From a virus, in the IMG/VR virus record IMGVR_UViG_3300020118_000145, positions 1 to 43,277 of that record: a DNA stretch of 43,277 nt. One strand, 5' to 3'. The notes beneath the pieces are model-generated. The model ran no database searches. It worked only from the letters and a program-made list of their open reading frames with translations, and had not been told where the DNA came from. Below are positions 14,519 through 22,567 of the stretch, one piece after another. How positions within the stretch are numbered: position 1 is the stretch's first letter; each line of letters starts with the position of its first letter. The translations under genes and the position numbers were made by a program.

Positions 14519-14797
14519 ATGGAATGGGTTGACGTCGCCAGCAAACTTGGTGTGCCTGTCGCGATTCTCGCGGCGATGTTGTACGGCATTTACAAATCCG
14601 GAAAGTTTCTCGCAGAGAAAATCGCCGTTCCATTGTTTGAACGTCAGGTTCATTTCATGGACACGACTGCGGCGTGCCTATCGCAGCAGACGGAGACCTG
14701 CTCGCTGATACGCAGTAACTTGCAAGACATCGCAAAGAAACAGGACGAGCACTTCAAAATCTGTTCTGTCGGACAATCAAAGACAACGGCGTCATAA
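14519..14797 (+). CDS. Small membrane protein, lysis-region candidate
   Basis: A 92-residue protein; ATG 14519 with GGAG (14504-14507) upstream. One N-terminal transmembrane segment (about 11-27: GVPVAILAAMLYGIYKSG) is followed by a cytoplasmic or coiled helix (residues 35-80, RSNLQDIAKKQDEHF). The layout resembles small phage membrane proteins of the holin/XhlA type. Its TAA overlaps the next ATG (TAATG), so the two are translationally coupled. Confidence 0.65.
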   Translation: MEWVDVASKLGVPVAILAAMLYGIYKSGKFLAEKIAVPLFERQVHFMDTTAACLSQQTETCSLIRSNLQDIAKKQDEHFKICSVGQSKTTAS

Positions 14798-15141
14798 TGA
14801 ATCGATACACGGCAATCAATTTCGTTCTCAGTGTCACCGGCACCGCCGCGATTTGGTTCGCGGCTGTGCACTGTGACCGGCTGAACGTCGAAGGCTCTAT
14901 GGCCGGTCCGTGGGATTACGTGCTCTATGTCACTTCTCTGATTATCGGTTGGTTCGTTCTCGCGGCAGTGCGTGCTTGTATTCGTTTTTTCAAATCGCCG
15001 TCGCAGACAGTCGCGCCGACTGAAACCAACTCACCGGAGATCGCGAAGCTCGCCGCGTCGTTTGCCAGGGCTGGAAATCGTAAGGGGCTTGAACTCGTCA
15101 CCGACCTTGCGGAGTTCGACGCGAAGGCGGTGAATCAATGA
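14797..15141 (+). CDS. Two-TM membrane protein, holin candidate
   Basis: A 114-residue protein. Two hydrophobic segments are seen: residues 8-26 (NFVLSVTGTAAIWFAAV) and 40-63 (WDYVLYVTSLIIGWFVLAAVRACI). A charged C-terminal helix follows. Size, two TMs and position before a lipoprotein and a peptidase suit a class II holin, though the assignment rests on layout only. Its start and stop overlap both neighbours (TAATG, ATGA). Confidence 0.62.
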   Translation: MNRYTAINFVLSVTGTAAIWFAAVHCDRLNVEGSMAGPWDYVLYVTSLIIGWFVLAAVRACIRFFKSPSQTVAPTETNSPEIAKLAASFARAGNRKGLELVTDLAEFDAKAVNQ

Positions 15142-15524
15142 GGATTTTCCAATGTCTCTTATTTGCTACGCTCGCCTGCGGATGCGTTCCGCGAAGCGGC
15201 ACGGAGAGTCACAGCAAACGCGCAAACGACGGCCACAGCGTTTCATCGTCCGTAATCGAGTCGGCAGCGGCGAAGCTGATTCCGGACCTTGCCGAAGGGC
15301 TGGCGACGGAAGCGACGGTGACAGCGGATAAAGCCGCGGCCGGAAAATACACCGACTGTCAGGACGCGTTCGACGATGAGGCACCGCGTAACAAAGCCGC
15401 GCGCGAAAAGGCATTCAAAGGGCTCGTTGACGCGTTCGACCGTGAAACCGGCGACGGGCCATACGATGCGAAAAAACTCGAAACTATGAAGCGGCAACAG
15501 GCCAGGGGACTCAGAGGGAAGTAG
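15138..15524 (+). CDS. Putative lipoprotein, spanin-like by position
   Basis: A 128-residue protein whose ATG overlaps the preceding TGA. Residues 1-16 (MRIFQCLLFATLACGC) form a signal peptide with a lipobox-like TLAC or LACGC; the -3 position is not ideal. The mature part is helical and Ala/Lys/Asp-rich, with a likely coiled coil. Together with the two-TM protein it could form an outer-membrane lysis component (o-spanin-like). The stop at 15522-15524 is immediately followed by the permuted tRNA element. Confidence 0.62.
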   Translation: MRIFQCLLFATLACGCVPRSGTESHSKRANDGHSVSSSVIESAAAKLIPDLAEGLATEATVTADKAAAGKYTDCQDAFDDEAPRNKAAREKAFKGLVDAFDRETGDGPYDAKKLETMKRQQARGLRGK

Positions 15525-15525
15525 T

Positions 15526-15603
15526 GGTGGAAATGTGGGTTCGAACCCCGCACGAGAGCGACCAGCTCCCGTTCGTCTAATCGGTAGGACACCATCCTGA
15601 AAC
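15526..15603 (+). ncRNA. Circularly permuted tRNA-like gene (3' half precedes 5' half)
   Basis: The 3' half comes first: anticodon-stem strand GGTGG (15526-15530), variable AAAT, T arm GTGGG-TTCGAAC-CCCGC (15535-15551), acceptor strand ACGAGAG (15552-15558), C73. Six bases (GACCAG) follow. Then the 5' half: acceptor strand CTCCCGT (15566-15572), TC, D arm GTCT-AATCGGTA-GGAC, A26, stem CCATC (15592-15596), loop CTGAAAC (15597-15603). Joining 15603 to 15526 gives a normal 72-nt tRNA. The acceptor stem pairs 6/7 (one C-A mismatch), and the D, anticodon and T stems pair fully. U8, A14, G18, G19, A21, U33, A37, U54, U55, C56 and A58 are all in place. The anticodon would be GAA (Phe) if the whole loop comes from the 5' half. 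The element fills the gap between two genes. Whether it is processed to a functional tRNA is unknown. Confidence 0.72.
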
Positions 15604-15615
15604 CAAGGGGATTCG

Positions 15616-16434
15616 ATGGAATTCGGACTAGGTTGGAACCCGGATGCAGAGGACAAGCACGCAGATGCAATCGCGTCGCTCGTGCGTCCCGTGTGTACCG
15701 CGGTCGATTCCGAACTTCCGAAGACCGTCGATCCCCGCGGAATTTTGTCGATCAACAATCAGTTGCAATTTAATTCGTGTGACGGAAACAGCATCGACAA
15801 GTGCCTGGAATTTGATCACTGGATTGAAACGCGAAACGTGATCGACCTATCGGCCCGGTTTTCTTATCTCGCCGCCCGCATGATGGACGGTACGAACGAC
15901 GGCCCAGACGCTGGCGCGTCGATCCGCGGCGGGGCGCTCGGTGCGAAAGAAATTGGATGCGTGCTCGAACAGAAATTCCCGTACTGGAAACGCGGTGAGC
16001 AATTCAGTTCGCACGTTCCAGAAGAGTTGTTGACCGCCGCGAAGTCGCACCGCGTGCAATCCGTCGCGGAACTCGGAACGGATATTGATGCGATCCACCG
16101 ATTCATCGGCACCGCTCAGGGCGGTGTGTCGATCGGCATTTGGTGGACGACCGGATTCCGTGACTACCGCGGCGGCCCGATGACACGTCGTCCCGGCGGT
16201 TCAACTCTCGGTGGTCACGCGCTCGCTGTTCTCGGTTATTTGGTTTCCGGCGGACACCTGTTTTTCATCGTGTTCAATTCGCACGACGAATCATACGGTG
16301 ACAAAGGCTGCATCATCATTGCCGCGGACGTGCTGTATCAGGAACTGCACGCGTCACCGTTCGGCGCGATGGGAGTGAGTGGGCTTCCAACTTTCACAAA
16401 ACGTAAGTTCTCTTGGCAAGGAGTATTCGCGTGA
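15616..16434 (+). CDS. Papain-like (C1 family) cysteine peptidase
   Basis: A 272-residue protein; ATG 15616 follows AAGGGG. The papain catalytic layout is visible: NNQLQFNSCDGNS (Gln for the oxyanion hole at 49 or 51, nucleophile Cys55), GGHALAVLGY (His near 200) and FNSHDESYGDKG (Asn near 223, in the same context as NSWGxxWGxxG of papain). No signal peptide is evident. Lying after the holin-like genes, it may be the endolysin or an envelope-degrading protease, an unusual choice compared with lysozymes or amidases but reasonable for hosts with protein-rich cell walls. A virion role is the alternative. Confidence 0.78.
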   Translation: MEFGLGWNPDAEDKHADAIASLVRPVCTAVDSELPKTVDPRGILSINNQLQFNSCDGNSIDKCLEFDHWIETRNVIDLSARFSYLAARMMDGTNDGPDAGASIRGGALGAKEIGCVLEQKFPYWKRGEQFSSHVPEELLTAAKSHRVQSVAELGTDIDAIHRFIGTAQGGVSIGIWWTTGFRDYRGGPMTRRPGGSTLGGHALAVLGYLVSGGHLFFIVFNSHDESYGDKGCIIIAADVLYQELHASPFGAMGVSGLPTFTKRKFSWQGVFA

Positions 16435-17234
16435 GACGAATTCGGCGACTCTGGCAAGATGTGCTCGATGAAATTATTCGGCGGATGCGTGTGCGACACG
16501 CTCGGTTCGCTTACCTGTTGCTTGTGCTGATTCTTCCGGCGGCCATCACCGCGGCTGATGACAAGCCGCGGTTCTCGTTCGAACCACGCGAGACGCCGCA
16601 ACAAGTCGGTTCGAACGACTTGCGGCCTGTCGTCTGGATGTACAAGACGCCGACATGTTATCCGTGCAATGTCACTCGCGTCGCGTTATTGGAGCACGAG
16701 AAATCACACGGCCTGCCATTCAGATTGGCGTTCGACGAAATGCCTAGATGGGCATTGGAAGAGAAATTAGCCGCGCCGCTGTTTCACTGGAATAATTGCA
16801 GCGGGACCGGAGAGACGCAAAGTGGATGGAACGGCGTTGAGAAGTTCGTTGCACGATGGAAAGAAACGCAAGAAATGATCGATGCTCCGGCGGCGGCTCA
16901 GGGGGCCGCGCAGCCGGGTTCTTCATTGATCGAACAAGCACAGAAGTACGCCGGGACGTCCGGTTCGTTCGTGTTCCAGCCTGACGCACAGGTTCGCGTC
17001 GCAACAGAAGACGGAACCGTCGTCACCTACACGCAACTACGTGGCCGGTACGCGTTCGATAATGGTCAACCCGTGCTGACACTCGCACCTCCATTCGCGC
17101 ATGTTGACGTGAAGAAATTCGGCTTGCACTTCGGCGCGGACGTCGTCGGTCCGGTGCGAGGCGAGCTGCCAGCGGCTGTCAGCGTGCAGACGAATCGCGG
17201 CAAGTATCGCGTAGAACTCAAACAGGTCGAATAA
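16431..17234 (+). CDS. Secreted thioredoxin-like protein with CYPC motif
   Basis: A 267-residue protein. GTG 16431 overlaps the previous TGA (GTGA) and has AAGGAG 8 nt upstream. A basic N-terminus is followed by a hydrophobic stretch (about residues 28-45, FAYLLLVLILPAAITAA) acting as signal peptide or anchor. Then comes a thioredoxin-like domain with VVWMYKTPTCYPCNVTRVAL (CxxC at about 76-79). The C-terminal 130 residues (FVFQPDAQVRVATEDGTVVTYTQLRGRYAF) are an extension of unknown fold. The likely role is a periplasmic disulfide or redox partner, perhaps for an envelope or virion protein. It is coupled to the papain-like gene. Confidence 0.7.
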   Translation: MRRIRRLWQDVLDEIIRRMRVRHARFAYLLLVLILPAAITAADDKPRFSFEPRETPQQVGSNDLRPVVWMYKTPTCYPCNVTRVALLEHEKSHGLPFRLAFDEMPRWALEEKLAAPLFHWNNCSGTGETQSGWNGVEKFVARWKETQEMIDAPAAAQGAAQPGSSLIEQAQKYAGTSGSFVFQPDAQVRVATEDGTVVTYTQLRGRYAFDNGQPVLTLAPPFAHVDVKKFGLHFGADVVGPVRGELPAAVSVQTNRGKYRVELKQVE

Positions 17235-17334
17235 AACCCAATACCCCACCCGTTGTCGAGAAAGGCGATTGAGTGCGTCAAGGCGGGAAATTCAGGTGAT
17301 AGAAGCCCGCGAAGACGAACACGCCGCAGATAAT

Positions 17335-17364
17335 CGAGAGGGGCAGGTCACCCTGCCCCTCTCG
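17335..17364. promoter_or_regulatory. Perfect 13-bp hairpin between genes
   Basis: CGAGAGGGGCAGG and CCTGCCCCTCTCG form a perfect 13-bp stem around TCAC. It has no T run on either strand, so it is not a typical intrinsic terminator. It lies 18 bp before the ATG at 17383 and could be a processing site, a rho-linked pause or a translation control element. Confidence 0.75.
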
Positions 17365-17382
17365 CCGGTTTCAATCACAACC

Positions 17383-17772
17383 ATGATCACCACACTATCC
17401 GACCTCAAAGACGAATGTCTCACCGCGTGCGGATTTTCCGCAGTCGGTGCTCCGTGTTGTGCAGGACCGGAACCGATCGTCGTCGAGTCGCATCACATTG
17501 AAGCGTGTAGCCAGGCCGTAGAACTCGGTGTGAAGTATTTTGCCACGTTTCACCCGATGGGTAAACCAGGTTATGAGCGGATGAAACGCCGCTACATGCG
17601 AACCGCCGGCGACAAAGTCGGGTTCGGATTGATCGCCGGCGCGTTTATTTCATGGCTTCTCGGCAAGGTGTTTGAACGCCTTTGGAAATGGTGGAAAGAG
17701 TCACGCGACGCGACGCGTAACGCTGCAGCGTGGGCTGTGTGCGTGCCGTCAGTTACGTGGTTTGAGGACTAA
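17383..17772 (+). CDS. Small membrane protein, unknown
   Basis: A 129-residue protein from ATG 17383, chosen because a longer frame from TTG 17269 would run through the 17335 hairpin and lacks a ribosome site. The N-terminal half has several Cys (ACGFSAVGAPCC) and His; a transmembrane helix lies at about residues 80-97 (VGFGLIAGAFISWLLGKVF), followed by a Trp/Lys-rich amphipathic segment. No family recognised. It lies between the thioredoxin-like gene and terminase. Confidence 0.6.
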   Translation: MITTLSDLKDECLTACGFSAVGAPCCAGPEPIVVESHHIEACSQAVELGVKYFATFHPMGKPGYERMKRRYMRTAGDKVGFGLIAGAFISWLLGKVFERLWKWWKESRDATRNAAAWAVCVPSVTWFED

Positions 17773-17797
17773 TAGAAAACCGTGAACTGCACACAGA

Positions 17798-18286
17798 ATG
17801 CCGAAAACAGTCATTCGACCCGGTTATGTTCCATCTCTCGTGCAGCTTGCATCCGCGTGCGACGTTGATCGCAATACGATTACAAAATGGCGTGGGCAAG
17901 GCGGGTTTCCGGCACAAGAAAAAGACGGCACGTGGTGCGTTTTTGCTGTCGGTCTCTGGCGCGGCTCACGAGACTCCGCTCCGGTAGACGGTGACGAACT
18001 ATTAGGACCCGGCGGTGGCGGTGACAGTCCGGCACTTGAACGATATCGAACGGCTCGCGCGCGAATTGCGGAAATCGACGCTGAGATACGAGAGGGTCAA
18101 GCCGTTGATCGGGACGTGTTGCACGAGACGTTCTCGTTGATGGCATCAGTCATACGCGACGCCGGCGCGACGTTGCGGCGCCAGTTCGGAAATGACGCAG
18201 GGGATATTCTCGACGTGGCGATCGATTCGGCGGTTGAAAAAATGGACGAGTTTTTGAAATCTGCGAACAGGGAGATTGCCGCGTGA
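17798..18286 (+). CDS. Terminase small subunit (Nu1-like)
   Basis: A 162-residue protein from ATG 17798. An N-terminal winged HTH (VPSLVQLASACDVDRNTITKWRGQGGFPAQEKDGTW) binds pac/cos DNA. A central helix (YRTARARIAEIDAEIREGQAVD) and C-terminal helices (ETFSLMASVIRDAGATLRRQFGNDAGDILDVAIDSAVEKMDEFL) form the oligomerisation part. This is the lambda Nu1/DUF1441 layout. It directly precedes and overlaps the large subunit, as expected. Confidence 0.88.
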   Translation: MPKTVIRPGYVPSLVQLASACDVDRNTITKWRGQGGFPAQEKDGTWCVFAVGLWRGSRDSAPVDGDELLGPGGGGDSPALERYRTARARIAEIDAEIREGQAVDRDVLHETFSLMASVIRDAGATLRRQFGNDAGDILDVAIDSAVEKMDEFLKSANREIAA

Positions 18287-20298
18287 TTCGGCTGTTTTTG
18301 ATGGTCGCAAGTCTGCTGTCTGCGATTGAGCCAGAATGCCGGTACTTTGCCGCGCAGGCAAGATCACCGCGACTGCGCTCGTTTAGGGAGTTCGCTGAAC
18401 AAGAACTGATCCATCCGAAAGGCCCGTTCGCCGGCCACAAATTTAAGGCGGATCGCCAGCCGTTTACGAAACTGCTTCTTGATGAATTCGCGAAGCCTTG
18501 GCGACGCATCAACGCGACCGGTCCAACGCAGAGCGGCAAGTCGTGGATCTGCTTTATCACACCGACTCTCTATCACCTTTTTGAAATTGGGGAGTCGGTA
18601 ATTTGTGGCGTGCCGAACATGGACATGGCACGCGACAAGTGGCAAGAGGATTTACTCCCGGCGATTGAGTGCTCGCGATTTCGAGACTTGCTTCCGAAGC
18701 GAGGGGCCGGCAGTCAGGGCGGAGACTTCACTTCGATCCGGTTTCGTAATGGCGCGGCACTCCGGTTTATGACCGGCGGCGGTGGTGACAAGAGTGTTGC
18801 GGGATATACGGCCCGCGTGCTGATGATCACTGAAACGGACGGCATGGACGAACAGAAGTCCAATAGCCGTGAGTCCGATCGTATCTCGCAATTAGAGGCC
18901 CGCACGCGTGCGTATGGCTCGCGAAAACGGGTGTACATGGAGTGTACGCTATCTACGGAAAAAGGCCGCACATGGATTGAATACCAACGCGGAACCGCGT
19001 CGCGGCTTTTACTCCCGTGTCCGCACTGCAGTGTTTACGTCACTCCGGAGCGTGATTCGCTTATTGGATGGCAGGAAGCAGAAGACGTAGAGCCGGCCCG
19101 CGAACGCTCGGCGTTTTACTGTCCGGCGTGTGGTCAGGAATGGAGTGAGGACGATCGCAAGGTAGCAAACGCCAGCATGAGACTTGTGCACAAGGGACAG
19201 GACGTTACACCAACTGGTGAGATTATCGGGGATTCTCCGCAGACGGACACGCTCGGTTTTCGATGGAGTGCTGTCAATAACCTGTTCGTCACGGCCGGCG
19301 ATATTGGGTCCGACGAGTGGAGGGCGGCACGCGCTGAAAACGAGGATAACGCAGAACGCGAGATGTGTCAGTTTGTTTGGTGTCTGCCGCATCAGCCGTC
19401 CGTATGGGATAGTGTAACTCTCGACGCACAGCAAATCGTCCGCCGGACGTCACAGATTCGCCGCGGCTTTATTCCCGATGGGACGGAGCACATTACGTGC
19501 GCGATCGACCTTGGCAAGTGGCTCTGTCACTGGATTGCCGTTGCCTGGAAGCCGGGCGCGGTAGGTCAAGTCGTCGCCTATGACCGGATCGAAGTCGCGA
19601 GCAGTTCTCTCGGCGTTGAGCGGGCCTTGCTGCTCGCAATTCGCCAGTTCCGTGACGAAGTGTGTAGTGTCGGGTGGGAGATGCCGAGCGGTAAGCGAAT
19701 GACACCGGAATACACGTTTATCGACTCGGGGTATAAGCCGGAAGTCGTCTACCAATTCTGCCGCGAGTCGGGGCGAATGTTTATGCCGTCGATCGGCCGC
19801 GGGGCCGGACAGACATACACGCAAAAATACAACGAGCCGAAGAGCACCGGGGCAGTCGTTAAACACATCGGCGAGGAATATCACATTTCATGGATTGAAA
19901 AGGACGGTGTTTTTCTGGTGGAGGTGAATGCAGACCATTGGAAAAGTATTGTGCATTCGCGACTCACGTCACCGATCACGAAAGAGGGAGTCGCGTCACC
20001 TGGTTCGATTGTGCTGCACGCCGCGTCACCGCAAGAGCACCTCGCGATTGCCAAACATTTGACTTCAGAAAAACAGGTCGAAGAATTCGACCAAAAGCGA
20101 GGCACATTCACGAAGTGGGAACGCGTGAAGCGGGATAATCACTGGTTTGACGCGCTGTATAACGCGTGTGCAGCTGGACACCTCGCCGGAGTTCGCGTGA
20201 TTGAGCCGCATGTTGTTGCCGCCGCCAAAAAGAGAAAACCGCGTGCCGCGTTGACAACACCGGACGGTAGACCGTTTTTCATTACAGAGAGGAACTGA
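18283..20298 (+). CDS. Terminase large subunit (GpA family)
   Basis: A 671-residue packaging ATPase/nuclease. GTG 18283 overlaps the TerS stop. Walker A GPTQSGKS is at 80-87; an acidic Walker B strand (VLMITETDG) lies near residue 185. A zinc ribbon-like set follows (CPHC about 245, CPACG about 283). The nuclease domain has CAIDLGKW near 408, FIDSGYKPEVVYQF near 483 and NHWFDALYNACAA near 622, acidic residues expected of the RNase H-like fold. It cuts and pumps DNA into the prohead. GpA-type terminases are usually found with cos packaging. Confidence 0.95.
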   Translation: MIRLFLMVASLLSAIEPECRYFAAQARSPRLRSFREFAEQELIHPKGPFAGHKFKADRQPFTKLLLDEFAKPWRRINATGPTQSGKSWICFITPTLYHLFEIGESVICGVPNMDMARDKWQEDLLPAIECSRFRDLLPKRGAGSQGGDFTSIRFRNGAALRFMTGGGGDKSVAGYTARVLMITETDGMDEQKSNSRESDRISQLEARTRAYGSRKRVYMECTLSTEKGRTWIEYQRGTASRLLLPCPHCSVYVTPERDSLIGWQEAEDVEPARERSAFYCPACGQEWSEDDRKVANASMRLVHKGQDVTPTGEIIGDSPQTDTLGFRWSAVNNLFVTAGDIGSDEWRAARAENEDNAEREMCQFVWCLPHQPSVWDSVTLDAQQIVRRTSQIRRGFIPDGTEHITCAIDLGKWLCHWIAVAWKPGAVGQVVAYDRIEVASSSLGVERALLLAIRQFRDEVCSVGWEMPSGKRMTPEYTFIDSGYKPEVVYQFCRESGRMFMPSIGRGAGQTYTQKYNEPKSTGAVVKHIGEEYHISWIEKDGVFLVEVNADHWKSIVHSRLTSPITKEGVASPGSIVLHAASPQEHLAIAKHLTSEKQVEEFDQKRGTFTKWERVKRDNHWFDALYNACAAGHLAGVRVIEPHVVAAAKKRKPRAALTTPDGRPFFITERN

Positions 20299-20304
20299 GG
20301 GACA

Positions 20305-20631
20305 ATGCTGAAAAAAGACAAAGACATAAATAACGAATCCGCTTCTGAAACTTCCCGTCCGGAAATTTCCGAAGGAAACATCGCAATTATAAAAATTCCG
20401 CTCGCCGAACAGAGGTCTGGATACTGTGCGCGACACGTGGATGTACAACTCAGTGGAGCGCAACCAGAGACATTAAGACGCATTGTGGACGGCCTGGACG
20501 CATCGCAGGCCCGTTTGAAAAACGGTAAGCGTGTGACGACTCCAGCCGAAGCCGTCCGGTGGCTGATCGAGCAAGTCGAAGTTCAGTCCGATGAATCCGA
20601 AGCATCCGAAGCTAATAATTCAAATAACTAA
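20305..20631 (+). CDS. Hypothetical protein in the gpW region
   Basis: A 108-residue protein; ATG 20305 follows GAGGG. The acidic/basic N-terminus and C-terminal Ser/Glu/Asn tail flank a helical middle (HVDVQLSGAQPETLRRIVDGLDASQARLKNGKRVTTPAEAVRWLIEQV) that resembles a small family in phage head operons. The tract at 20318-20334 is a 17-bp exact copy of 13060-13076 in the origin. Function unknown; position suggests a head-completion role. Confidence 0.68.
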   Translation: MLKKDKDINNESASETSRPEISEGNIAIIKIPLAEQRSGYCARHVDVQLSGAQPETLRRIVDGLDASQARLKNGKRVTTPAEAVRWLIEQVEVQSDESEASEANNSNN

Positions 20632-20969
20632 TGGTTTTAAGGAAAAAACACTTAGTTATTTACGAAACAGTATATATGGCAGATTTGGATTCCACGAGCA
20701 GCGAAGATGACGTGCGGGCATCATTTCGCGACAACGCCTCTTACGAAGAGGACGGAGACGCGTCGAAGTGCCGCAAGTTCATTACGGCGTGCCGGTTCAT
20801 TCTCGGCAACCCTTCGGTGTTTAGGGCACTCGGTCAGGAAATGCAAATGAGCGTCGCGTCAATCGAAAAGATGATGCGTGACGCTCGCGTGTGGCTGTCG
20901 GCGAACAGTACCGCATCTGGCGTTCCAAGCGGTTCGCGATCATTCTCTCTGGAGGACTTCCGGGGATGA
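20631..20969 (+). CDS. Small head-region protein (gpW position)
   Basis: ATG 20631 overlaps the preceding stop (TAATG) and gives 112 residues; ATG 20676 would give 97 but has no ribosome site. In the longer form the motif ACGAAACAGT (20662-20671) is read within the YETVYMA codons. The C-terminal part is helical (KCRKFITACRFILGNPSVFRALGQEMQMSVASIEKMMRDARVWL). It fills the place of lambda gpW (head-to-tail joining, about 68 residues), although sequence similarity is not clear to me. It overlaps the portal start (ATGA). Confidence 0.65.
   Translation: MVLRKKHLVIYETVYMADLDSTSSEDDVRASFRDNASYEEDGDASKCRKFITACRFILGNPSVFRALGQEMQMSVASIEKMMRDARVWLSANSTASGVPSGSRSFSLEDFRG
20662..20671 (+). promoter_or_regulatory. 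Copy 4 of ACGAAACAGT motif
   Basis: TTTACGAAACAGTATATATG: the motif lies 4 bp upstream of ATG 20676 and inside the frame if translation starts at 20631. It is flanked by AT-rich DNA (GTTATTTACG, TATATAT). Confidence 0.4.
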
Positions 20970-22567
20970 GCCGCAGAACCCGCGTAAATCCTGAATCTGT
21001 CCAGGACGCATTTAACGATATGCGTTCTGATTATGCCGCCGCAAAGGCCGGCCGGTTCCGTCGTCGTCGCACGGGTATTCTCTCGACGGGATCTCACGCT
21101 GATTATCACTTCCGTAACGAAAACGACATGTGGAAGTTGATGGAAGTCGCGAGGGATATGGACCGCAACGACTGCCTGATTGGAACGTCACTTGATCGCG
21201 CATGCACGAATATTCTGCAATCTGGAATCAATCCAGATCCTGACACCGGAGACGACGGTCTTAATACCGAACTGTACAACCGGTGGGAAGAATGGGCAAG
21301 TAATCCCGATGAGTGCGACGCGGCTGGCGAGAGGAACTTTCACGCGATGGCGCGACTCGCCTTGCGTCACGCGTTTCTAGACGGTGACTGTTTTGCGCTG
21401 CCGCTCGAATCGGGACGACTGCAGTTGCTTGAGGCGCATCGCTGCCGCACACCACGCGGCACAAAAAAAAATGTAGTTCTCGGCGTGATGCTCGACGATC
21501 AACGTCGCCGTCTGGAATATTGGTTCACAAAAGAGGACGTTGGCGTTAACGGAAGTGTTAACAGAGTAAACGAAATCACTCCGATCGAAGCCAGAAACTC
21601 TAACGGCAATCGGCAAGTGTTTCATATTTATGACCCAAAGCGGATCACACAGACACGCGGCGTGTCGGCGCTTGCTCCGGTGTTTGATATCGCTGGTATG
21701 TTTGAGGATTTGAACTTTGCAAAACTTGTGCAAGCTCAAATTGTTTCGTGTGTAGCGTTCATTCGTAAGCGGAATGCAGGCTGGACACCTCCAGGAGGTA
21801 AGCCTGGTCAAGTCGGTGAGAGAACTACAGAGACCCGCGCCGACGGCACATCACGAATTATTGAGGGGATTGCACCTGGAATTGAACTGATCGGCGAAGC
21901 CGGAGAGGAAATCGAAGGATTCTCTCCACATGTGCCGAACGCGGAGTTTTTCGATCACGTTCGACTGTTGCTCACGCTGTACGGAATTAATATCGGATTG
22001 CCACTGTGCGTAATGCTGATGGATGGCAGTGAGACAAATTTTTCCGGATTTCGTGGGGCTGTCGATGAGGCGCGGAAGGGGTTCCGTCATAACCAGGGAT
22101 GGCTCGGAGACCGCCTGCATCGTGAGACATATAGCTGGCGTGCGCGTCGTGCTATGGACGACGATCCAAAAATTGCTGCGGTTGCTCAAAAGTCCGGTGT
22201 TAATGTTTTTCGATGCAAGTGGAATCCGCCGACGTGGCCGTACATTCAGCCGCTGCAGGACGCGCAGACCGACCTCTTACGTCAACGCAACGTACTCAAC
22301 AGCCCGCGGCGACTTCACGCGGAACGTGGCCGTGATTGGGAAGACGTTGCTGATGAGACAGTCGCTGACAACCTGTATGCGATTCGCGCGGCGAAAAAAG
22401 CCGCCGCCGAACTCAATAAGGAATTCAAAGACGACAATTCGCCGGTTCACTGGCGGGAATTGATCAGCCTTCCGACGCCAGACGGTGTGACGATCACCGT
22501 CGCTGCACAAGAGGACATGCCGCCCGTAAAGTCCGGGGCGACGCAAAAGAAGGGGCAGCCCGCATGA
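20966..22567 (+). CDS. Portal protein (lambda gpB-like)
   Basis: A 533-residue portal; ATG 20966 overlaps the previous stop by 4 bp. Matching features include RTRVNPESVQDAFNDMRSDYAAAKAGRF, WKLMEVARDMDRNDCLIGTSLDRA, FLDGDCFALPLESGRLQLLEAHRC, FHIYDPKRITQTRGVSALAPVFDIAGMFEDLNFAKLVQAQI and SNFSGFRGA-like DGSETNFSGFRGAVDEA, typical of the lambda portal family. It forms the dodecameric ring through which DNA enters. Between TerL and the S49 protease, as in lambda. Confidence 0.93.
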   Translation: MSRRTRVNPESVQDAFNDMRSDYAAAKAGRFRRRRTGILSTGSHADYHFRNENDMWKLMEVARDMDRNDCLIGTSLDRACTNILQSGINPDPDTGDDGLNTELYNRWEEWASNPDECDAAGERNFHAMARLALRHAFLDGDCFALPLESGRLQLLEAHRCRTPRGTKKNVVLGVMLDDQRRRLEYWFTKEDVGVNGSVNRVNEITPIEARNSNGNRQVFHIYDPKRITQTRGVSALAPVFDIAGMFEDLNFAKLVQAQIVSCVAFIRKRNAGWTPPGGKPGQVGERTTETRADGTSRIIEGIAPGIELIGEAGEEIEGFSPHVPNAEFFDHVRLLLTLYGINIGLPLCVMLMDGSETNFSGFRGAVDEARKGFRHNQGWLGDRLHRETYSWRARRAMDDDPKIAAVAQKSGVNVFRCKWNPPTWPYIQPLQDAQTDLLRQRNVLNSPRRLHAERGRDWEDVADETVADNLYAIRAAKKAAAELNKEFKDDNSPVHWRELISLPTPDGVTITVAAQEDMPPVKSGATQKKGQPA

